A stretch of DNA of 39,234 bases from Basidiobolus ranarum (Eukaryota > Basidiobolomycota > Basidiobolomycetes > Basidiobolales), in contig JASJQH010006919.1 in assembly GCA_040143965.1 (NCBI GenBank), forward strand, positions 1 through 39,234. The letters are read 5' to 3'. Below are positions 31,997-39,234 of the stretch, piece after piece. The first letter of the stretch is position 1. Every line of letters begins with the position of its first letter. A model generated the notes under the pieces. That model was not told the origin of the DNA. It searched no databases and saw only the letters and a program-made list of their open reading frames with translations. Position numbers and translations under genes: made by a program.

Positions 31997-32131
31997 ATGC
32001 ACCACAAGTGTGGGGTTTGTTGCACGGCTGCAGTTCGGAGTATTTGTAGTAGATGCGAAGCAATAGCTACCTTCGGAGTGTTCTTCGGCTTTATGTTGAT
32101 ATATTCAGCGCTTATCTTAGCAAAACTATGA
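31997..32131 (+). CDS. Candidate 44-residue Cys-motif plus membrane-helix microprotein
   Basis: ATG at 31997, stop at 32129-32131. The first 20 residues hold CGVCC and CSRC (two CxxC pairs eight residues apart, a possible zinc-binding knuckle). The rest is a single hydrophobic helix, ATFGVFFGFMLIYSALILAK, ending in Lys-Leu. The architecture of a cytosolic metal-binding head and a tail-anchor-like helix is coherent but rests on one short frame that could be chance. No paralogue was seen in the window. Confidence 0.3.
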   Translation: MHHKCGVCCTAAVRSICSRCEAIATFGVFFGFMLIYSALILAKL

Positions 32132-33088
32132 AGATGGTAGTTGCATGCAAAATTGATCAAGTGCAATTCAGGATAGGGCGGAGAAACATAGGGCTGGTAC
32201 TTTATTTGTGTAACTTCCGGAGTTGTCCATATTTGGTGACTTGAAAATTGACATTAGGCTACTTCATTAATACAGTTTTTTGCTACTCAAGTATTAAGAA
32301 GGCTGGCATAGAGTTAATAGAGCTTTCTCTCACCTCGGAATTATTTCAGTATTATTGTGAAAATATGTCAATAAGTAGTAACAGGATCGAATTTGCAGTG
32401 AGAGCAATACACAAGTCTAACAAAGGTGCTGCTGTCCGGTGTGCCAAGTCACAAGACAGACTACATTTGGAATTAACTAGGTGATGATCAAAATGTAGAA
32501 TGACTCATGACGGTCACTGAAGTTGTACTCAAATTCCAGATTAATTTCGGGCTAAGTTAGTAATAAGGAAGGAGTGACGATAGTCGGTAAACTGGTTTTC
32601 GTATTTGCAAAGTTGTATTACGATTCGTAATTTCTGCACCACCATAGCCGCATTGATGAAACTTAGGTTTAAAGTAAATATCAGTGGCTAGAGGTTACAC
32701 TCAAAGAGTCATAAATATCATCAATTCGTATCTGATTGAGCTGATATTATATTATCAGAACAATGACCGAATTTCTAATCTATTTGGCAAGGACCATGTA
32801 ATAAAATGGACACTCCCATCCTAATAATCCTCAACTTAATGATGGACAAAGCCCAAAATATGAAAACTCAGTTCGAAATCGTGAGATCTTTGGCAAGGCA
32901 ATTGAAAAAGTTAATACAACTTTACAAGAGAAAGATGTGGTTATAACTTCTCTTAGTTGTTCTCCAGATGACTAGAAAGGCATAATAATTGCTTCAGAGG
33001 TAAGAGTAGACAAGTTAATTACATTGTTCGCGATGATAAAATTAGTGAAAACGCACTTAGAGAAGTAATCTGATGAAATCTTCTGAAG

Positions 33089-33358
33089 AGGTTTAACCAA
33101 GTACAAAACTCTCACAGAAAGATGTGCAAATGCTTTCACCAGTTGTAAAAAGCCTAGGTCGGGTGGAGTAGAGGTTATGGGTCAAAAACAGTTGAAGATA
33201 GAGAATGGAGAGAATATACAAATCCAGCTTCAACTCAAGCGCATGTTGTTTTCATTCCCTACTAATATAACATTGGAGCAAGAGAGTCAACGTGGTATAT
33301 CGGTTCTGCAGCCTTCCAATATATTTCAAGAGAGCCTTCTCAATAACCAAAACTGATA
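33089..33358 (+). other. Unassigned open stretch next to a dispersed repeat
   Basis: About 90 codons open on the plus strand, Gln/Lys/Asn-rich (LKIENGENIQIQLQLKRM), with no early ATG. It lies just upstream of repeat copy A and may be degenerate element-derived coding sequence. No family recognised. Confidence 0.25.
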
Positions 33359-33449
33359 TATATAGGAAAGCTGCTATCCAGAATAAACGATCATTCCAAG
33401 TCCAAGTATTATGAATCTGATTTTGGTATATTAGCGGTATATACTCTTA

Positions 33450-33790
33450 CTGTTGAAATAAGCATAGCCTAAACACCTATATAGTCATATATAGCTTAGT
33501 ATTTAGTTATTCCATATTGAACTACGATATCACCTCAAGAGGAATTTACTTAGAAGCTTGAAGATATACAGATTTTGATAACTTGTGCTAGAAGTCCCAA
33601 ACTTTGTACACATGTTCCTGGGACCTTCCTTAACACATTCTACACGTTTGTTTGTTTACATCTTGACAAAAATGTAAGTGGCAACTTTTAACTCAATAAA
33701 TCAATAAGTGAAAACCACCATTTCTTCTAGTTCTCCAAACCACTCCCAATAGGCTCCCAGAATATTTCAACACTTACATCTCTATTATAT
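33450..33790 (+). repeat. Diverged dispersed repeat, copy A
   Basis: Shares with copy B a left end TGTTGAAATxAGCATAGCC and internal blocks such as CTGGGACCTTCCTTAACA and TTCTACACGTTT. The right part, with AATAAGTGAAAA and TTCTTCTAG, is shared with copies B and/or C. It is about 340 bp in the same orientation as the others and roughly 25-30% diverged by eye. The TGTTG start resembles long terminal repeats of some copia-like elements, but no matching internal region or target duplication was verified. An old fossil. Confidence 0.7.
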
Positions 33791-34562
33791 CACTTTTTAC
33801 TACCTCAGGGCAGGTTAGCTAAATTTGATGTTTACTAACGTATTGTGTTTGAGCACTTGCTAGCACTACGCTACATCGCATCTCTAGCCTTGCTATTGTC
33901 ATCAAATGGTGTGTTACCAAAATCATTACTAGGAATATAATGCAAATTTGTGAGCATTCTGACTATGCTGAATGGTCATGATTGCGATTCACCAAAGTAT
34001 TTTTTAATGTCTCCAAAGGTTCTACTGCATAGGCTTAAGAAAGAAACTCTAGGCTCCTTTCAGATATTGAAGTTAGAAGCAATAGTATTGTAGCATTAAA
34101 GATTACAAGCTTTATTGTAGTTATTTCCCTGTTTCTTTGATACCTAATATAGTTTTAATACATGCACTTATAAAGTCACAGTGAAATCTTTGGCCTCACG
34201 AATGGGGAATAATGGTTCGATTATATAGGAGGAGGATAAAGTTGTGAGATATGTAGCGAGAGATTTAACAAGGAATTGTTAATAATTACTCATGAAAAAC
34301 ATACGAACTTTTGATGGTAATAGTGTAAAGATATATTCAAAGCTTGAATAGGAGTAAATTGAGTCATCCTGGGGGCATTGTGTTAGTTGAGTATCAATGT
34401 ACTTGCTTCCAGCACAAAATTAGGATCTTTTCAGTGATAGAAATACAATCTTGTTTATAGATAAGAGCATGAAGAGTGGGTTAGCATTATTTGGTCAAAT
34501 ATCTCTAAGTTCCAAATCAAAGCATATTTTCAGATTGTAGGCGAATCATCCAAAAACTAGCA

Positions 34563-34697
34563 ATGCAAACTTGTAATTCATCATTTCTTTGTCTATTGCT
34601 TGTGGTGGCGTCATCCAACGGACTCAAGATTGACGTCGAGGATCAGAGTAACTATGAGGCAAGTGGGGTTTCTTTCTGGACTATCCAGTGGTTGTGA
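34563..34697 (+). pseudogene. Signal-peptide-like first exon or gene fragment
   Basis: ATG at 34563 opens a frame with a convincing signal peptide (MQTCNSSFLCLLLVVASSNG) followed by LKIDVEDQSNYE. This resembles the mature start of GH76 cell-wall mannanase-like proteins (Dfg5/Dcw1), where LDIDxxDxxSI is typical. A possible GC donor (GCAAGT at 34659) and an acceptor near 34710 exist, but no GH76 catalytic region follows, so this is at best a fragment. The family link is tentative. Confidence 0.22.
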
Positions 34698-35918
34698 GAT
34701 TCCCTTACAGTCTTCACTACACTTTCTTCTAAACTTTCAAGTAAATTGAACTCCATACCATCATTGGCAATTATCACCTAAAGCAGATTTTTATCCTAAT
34801 CCCATGACTTATGTGAGCTTGGATTACTTGAATAATATGGCATCAATGCCAAATCGGCTGATCAGTCGTATAAACCAAAGGGTGGCCATGGATTGACAGC
34901 CCTTGCTTATCAAGTAGAGGCTATGGCAACCGATTGGATATTTAGAGCTAGCCACTGCAATCTACTTCAAAGCCACAAACTATATCGCAATCCACCATAT
35001 TGGTAGTTACTATTATCCGTTTTTTGATACATAATGAAGAGGGTAGCAAGGCAGTCAATACGAAAGCGGTTTGAGTAGTAGGTGTGGTCAATAAAATCAC
35101 TCTGGAATATGATAACTTGATGCTTGCAACACATATACCCAATTAAAATATCAGTTACAATTGGTTGCACTAAACACGTTTATTTACGTTCTAGCTTTGG
35201 CAGTTTGTGATATTGTAAAGCAAAATGTACTACAGTTAGTTTATGACTATCTATTGTAACTTGGCGTATGCACATGCATTATAGCGTAATATTTATGCTA
35301 TTGGTACGTGCAGTTGGATTCAGCCGAAGTTAGGTTCCATTATGTGAACATTTTCTAACAAGTGATATTAGGCATATGGCTATTTACTTTCAACTTAGCA
35401 AATCTGTCTTCCAAAAGCAACTTTGTTTTGTTCTTCAAATCGTTTTTGACTCCTCTTGCCATTTCTTTCTCATCATATACCAACATGTACCGATCCCCAA
35501 AGTGCGGGTACTCCACTATATTATTAAATATCTACTGGGATTTGACTTGATTCAATGCATTTATGACGAGTCAAATTCAGCGATGAAATGAACGCCACTT
35601 TATTTAGTGATCTGGAGTTTGATATTCCGCAGTGGCTGGGTCAGAATCATCCCTTCCAGTTAGAACATCGGTCTATATAATGGGCTGAATACTACGAACA
35701 TTGTGTGGATGTGGATGTAGAGGTATTAGGTTCAAACTAACTACTAGATTGTGATCTATGCCAACCGCCCGTCACACTCCAATATGATTGATAGGATGAT
35801 CAATTACTTAATAGTGGGTTTGATCTCCCAGGAAAGCCCAATGAGTCATTCTTGGCTGTACTAATTGTTCCACGAATCCATTGTTTGCTATTTGAACTTG
35901 CCGTTTTTCCAACGCATC

Positions 35919-35925
35919 TATAAAA
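35919..35925 (+). promoter_or_regulatory. TATA box of the GST gene
   Basis: TATAAAA lies about 50-56 nt before the ATG at 35975 and is the only strong TATA element in the spacer. Confidence 0.6.
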
Positions 35926-35974
35926 GATTGTATTGGTGCTAGTGGTAGTATTCATAAACATCTAGCAATCTCTC

Positions 35975-37041
35975 ATGTCTACTTACGATCTCTACTACTT
36001 TGATGTTCCCGGTCGTGCAGAAGCCGCCAAACTTATCTTGTTATTAGCTGGGGTAAGTCTATTGAATTTCTTGTATAAAAGCAGTGCTAACCATCATGTA
36101 GCAAAAATATGAATCTAAAGATATTAAGGTTAGCCCAAAATTGGTATATTGTTCGATAGAATCATCCTATTCACATAAAATAGCGTGAGGATTGGCCTGA
36201 AGCTCAGAAAGATGCTCCATTTGGTACAGTACCATACCTCGTAGAACATCAAGAGAATGGCTCGGTAAGCTCAACTGTTCTGTTTGCTTGATTACAATAA
36301 AACTAAGTGATGTTAGAAATTTGTCCTAGGAGAATCCCATGCCATAGAACGGTACTTGGCTAGGAAATTCGGTGAGTTCTAATGACATCGCATGAGTCTA
36401 GGTATAGGTCTAGAAATTGACTGTACAACCCAGAATTCCTAGGAAAAAATAATCAGGAAATGGCCTTCTTGGAAAGTGTTTGTGATAACGGAAGTATGGC
36501 TAATGCCAATTTATTTTACAACCTAGAAATGATTGCTCATAGTTTCTTAGGTTATATGGTTGAAAAATTCTTTGCTGCAATTAGTTTAGAAGGAGAGTCG
36601 AAAGTAAGTGCCTAATCATTATCCTGTTGTCCAATCTATATGAAATTACTTATACGGTTATTAAAGGAGAAAGCTGTAAAGCAATTTCACGAAGAAGTTG
36701 TACCGAAGTATATTCGATATCATGAGAGTTTACTCGCCAAGAATGGAAATGGCTATTATTTAGGTCAAGAAGTAAGCGGATGTATTCATTAGCTGCTTCA
36801 AGTAATTTAAAAACACAATCTCTAATTATTCTTTGTTCATAAATAGTTCACTTTGGCCGAGTTCTTGAATATGCAAATGGTACGCGTCGTTAATGCCGTC
36901 ACTGGTAAGGAAATCTTCTCCGAAGCTCAATCCCCTAACATCTGGAAAATGTGCCTAAACGTACGCAACTACTCTGTCTTTGCCAAATATTTTGAGGTAA
37001 CTGATACTCAGTTGAAGAAGCATTGTGAGCAATTTCATTAA
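35975..37041 (+). CDS. Glutathione S-transferase, sigma-like
   Basis: Seven exons: 35975-36052, 36102-36128, 36184-36264, 36317-36371, 36434-36603, 36667-36771 and 36847-37041. All are in phase and give 236 residues. The thioredoxin-fold half has YDLYYFDVPGRAEAAKLIL (the Tyr region that activates glutathione), REDWPEAQKDAPFGTVPYL (cis-Pro GTVPYL) and ESHAIERYLARKF, the glutathione gamma-glutamyl site, usually QSxAIxRYLA. The helical C-terminal domain follows, with YYLGQEFTLAEFLNMQM, where most GSTs have a GxxxTxAD-type motif. The enzyme conjugates glutathione to electrophiles or acts as a peroxidase in the cytosol. Exon 2 is only 27 nt. A TATA box is placed just upstream. C-terminal NVRNYSVFAKYFEVTDTQ is family-like. 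Confidence 0.93.
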
Positions 37042-37570
37042 GCCGTTAAAGATGTTTTAGCATAAATAAAACATCTCATCATTGAGATCAATTGATAACT
37101 AGTAGTTGGTTTATGTATTTGTGCAATAGGAATATAAATGTTATTTGTTACCATTGTCCACGTTATTATCGTTTAGGACGTAGCTATTCTGAACATAATT
37201 ATTACATATTGTCAAGTGACTTGAGACTGTTTTTGGATAGAGAGAACTTATACTGACTATATCGATGCTGTTGTACCTTGAAAGTGAATGTCATTACCAG
37301 TTAACTAAGGTGCTATTGTCTAAGGAAATACATTAATCTAACTTTACCATCTTTGTATATTTCAATGCAACATGAGGCAATGGCAAGGAATTTACTACCG
37401 TAGCATGCTACCAGCTAACTTTGTAATAATAAGTGTAAAGTGAATGTTTAATTAAATCTCTATATAAAGCTTCCCCCACTTTTACATCTTGAATCCAAGT
37501 GCTGATCGGTATATCCAGATCTTTGATATAGCGTAACATTGGCACCACAATAATCGAAAAGACAGCCATT
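37042..37570. other. Spacer after the GST gene
   Basis: AATAAA at about 37065-37070 can serve as the GST polyadenylation signal. The remainder is AT-rich with no coding signal and no further feature up to repeat copy B. Confidence 0.5.
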
Positions 37571-37895
37571 CTGTTGAAATTAGCATAGCCTAAACATCGA
37601 TATAGTCATATATAGCTCAGTACTCAGTTATTCCATATTCACTAAGATATCGTCCCCTATTCTCAACAAGGATTTCTTGGAAGTTTGATGATACATGGGT
37701 TTTGAGATCATGTCCCAGAAGCGCCAAACTTTGTGCACATATTCCTGGGACCTTCCTTAACATATTCTACACGTTTATGTGTTGAAATTGTGACAAATGT
37801 ATAAATGTCAACTTGCTACTAAATAATTCAATAAGTGAAAAATACCAATTCTTCCACTTCTCCGACCACTTTCAACAAACTTTACAAATACTTCC
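37571..37895 (+). repeat. Diverged dispersed repeat, copy B
   Basis: Aligns with copy A from CTGTTGAAATTAGCATAGCC through TATAGTCATATATAGCT, CCTGGGACCTTCCTTAACAT and TTCTACACGTTT to AATAAGTGAAAA, in the same orientation. It is about 325 bp and old, with many substitutions and small indels relative to A. Confidence 0.7.
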
Positions 37896-38059
37896 TCATG
37901 CTGTGAGCCCCAAACTTGCACTCCCAGTAATGTCTACTTCGCAAATATTGAGGATATCCTTGATCTGAAAAATTGGATTGAACCAGTTACAAAGATTGCA
38001 AAATCAAAATAAAATGCTGCTGCAATAAAAAGAACTTTGCCATACTGTTGTAAAAAAAG

Positions 38060-38312
38060 AAAACAATGCACTTAGCAGTTTGAGGATATACCAATTTTGA
38101 TATCTTGTACTAGCAGCCCCGAGCCTTGCTTACATGTTAATGTGACCTTCCTTAAAACATTCCAGAGGTTTGTTTGCTTACACCCTGAAAAATTATAAAT
38201 GTCAACTTTTAACTTAATCAATCAACGATTGAAAGCAGCATTTCTTCTAGCTCTCTAAATCACTTTCAACAGGCCCCAAAAAACTTCAACAATTACTAAT
38301 ATTCTCATATTC
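38060..38312 (+). repeat. Diverged dispersed repeat, copy C (partial)
   Basis: Aligns with the right two thirds of copy A: GATATACCAATTTTGATA, then GTGACCTTCCTTAAAACATT, GGTTTGTTTGCTTACA, ATGTCAACTTTTAACT and CATTTCTTCTAGCTCTC. The left part is missing or too decayed to align. Same orientation as A and B, about 165 bp after B. Confidence 0.6.
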
Positions 38313-39234
38313 CTTCAGGAAGACTTTTTCAAATGGAAATACAAGATACAACTGCAGTTTGAAAGGAATACTTTTGTGAAAATAATATAACCTGATGATC
38401 AAGAAGAGACTTTGAAAGGAAAGAGTACAGTTTTTGACACTAAAACAAGGAAGCTAACATGTAAAGAGGCCAGGCCAATATTCAAAGAAAAAGAGTTGTA
38501 TACATTTAGGGAAACATGTTTAAGACTAGGATCACTGCAAATTGGGCTAGTCAAAAATCCCCATCAGCAATACAAGTTGAAATATCAGAGAAAAATCAGA
38601 TACTAGTAAAAAACAGGCTGGTTCTATGACATATATAAGTGAGTTCTTGGAAATTAGCACTCTCTGCTAATGTAGAAAATGTTTCTCCATCATCAGCATG
38701 AAATACATCCCTTTCCTTGCCTTTGGCTTTGCAGGAAGATGGCATTAGCATCAGTGCTGGTGCTTTGTCAGTTGCCAGTGTTTGCTCAGATACTCATGGT
38801 CTCTTTTTAGTATTCGTGTGTCTATTTATCAATGGTACTTCCAAAATCTGTTACTACTTTCAAGTTCAAAGAACTTGTATTGATAAATATTTTGTATCAT
38901 TTACAATAGCAATTTGGGGTATTTATTGGTATAGACGTAGCACAATTCTGAAATAGTCTCAGCTTGCATATCTGGCAGATATTATCAAGCAAGTTCTCAC
39001 TTCTGTGGAAAAGGTGTACTTCCCTTTGTCATCAAAAAATATGTGTTTTCAAGAGTTAAACTCTATATATACCCTAACAAAAATAAAATTGATTTGATCC
39101 ACTCTTCTGGATTGCAAAACCATCTGAGGACTGTCACAGTATTGGTGGCTTGCATTCTGCCAGGGATTTTGATGGTGAGAGGGTGGTTTCATGACAGTAT
39201 TTTGAAGGTAATCATAAATGATGAAATATTAGTC
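38313..39234. other. Degenerate, probably repeat-derived sequence at the right edge
   Basis: Several short open stretches on the plus strand, around 38386-38606, 38717-38956 and 38957-39100, have protein-like patches such as KTRKLTCKEARPIFKEKEL and LAYLADIIKQVLTSVEKVYF but no recognisable domain. Following repeat copy C, this may be decayed mobile-element coding sequence of unknown family. The region continues past the window. Confidence 0.35.

Larger units (their letters stand above)
30152..35974. other. 5.8-kb gene-poor region with weak small ORFs and repeat relics
   Basis: Between the GPCR and GST genes there is no well-supported conventional gene. Listed separately: a frame at 30520-30840, a 44-codon Cys/membrane frame at 31997-32131, an unassigned open stretch at 33089-33358, a diverged repeat at 33450-33790 and a signal-peptide-like frame at 34563-34697. 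A frame at 31370-31603 with ATG has no known motif. The stretch 35180-35900 shows nothing beyond the GST promoter. Confidence 0.4.

Noticed and set aside
1-39234. CRISPR arrays, operons, bacterial ribosome binding sites, rRNA
   Set aside because: None seen; the window is eukaryotic nuclear DNA with spliced genes.

Overview
This is a piece of nuclear DNA from a fungus. It is AT-rich and carries eukaryotic genes with short introns (about 49-118 nt, GT...AG, many ending TAG). The gene set is fungal: a Hal4/Npr-type kinase, a bifunctionally regulated Aro7-type chorismate mutase, a fungal metallothionein, a UPF0658 Golgi membrane protein and a Git3/cAMP-receptor-like GPCR. Many small introns, long gene-poor spacers and this GPCR type suggest an early-diverging lineage such as Entomophthoromycotina (Conidiobolus-like). 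That placement is inference; the sequence alone does not prove it.

Layout. 1-1632 (-): N-terminal 544 residues of a Cys-free protein with repeated WxxxF motifs (PEX5-like import receptor), cut by the window edge. 2307-2731 (+): ribosomal protein eL31. 3912-5223 (+): six-exon UPF0658 membrane protein. 6340-8626: three small paralogous proteins (75, 75, 76 aa) that match no family I know and share a 28-residue C-terminal motif. 11018-11791 (-): orphan protein with a PPxY motif and an acidic run. 11.8-16.2 kb: essentially gene-free. 16251-16895 (+): secreted 8-Cys protein. 19093-20385 (+): Ser/Thr kinase. 23367-24134 (+): chorismate mutase, convergent with a 20-Cys metallothionein (24556-24852, -). 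25983-28140 (+): twelve-exon DMAP1/Swc4 subunit of SWR1/NuA4. 28650-29974 (-): four-exon GPCR. 30.1-35.9 kb: mostly non-coding, with some weak small ORFs and one copy of a diverged repeat. 35975-37041 (+): seven-exon sigma-like glutathione S-transferase. 37.5-39.2 kb: two more copies of that repeat and degenerate repeat-derived sequence.

The recognised genes are unlinked housekeeping, signalling and stress functions (translation, aromatic amino acids, chromatin, transporter-regulating kinase, nutrient sensing, metal and xenobiotic detoxification). There is no operon or biosynthetic cluster. The only clear local cluster is the small-protein family at 6.3-8.6 kb, which is the best candidate here for something undescribed. 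Exon structures were built by hand from splice signals, reading phase and family alignment from memory; no search was run.
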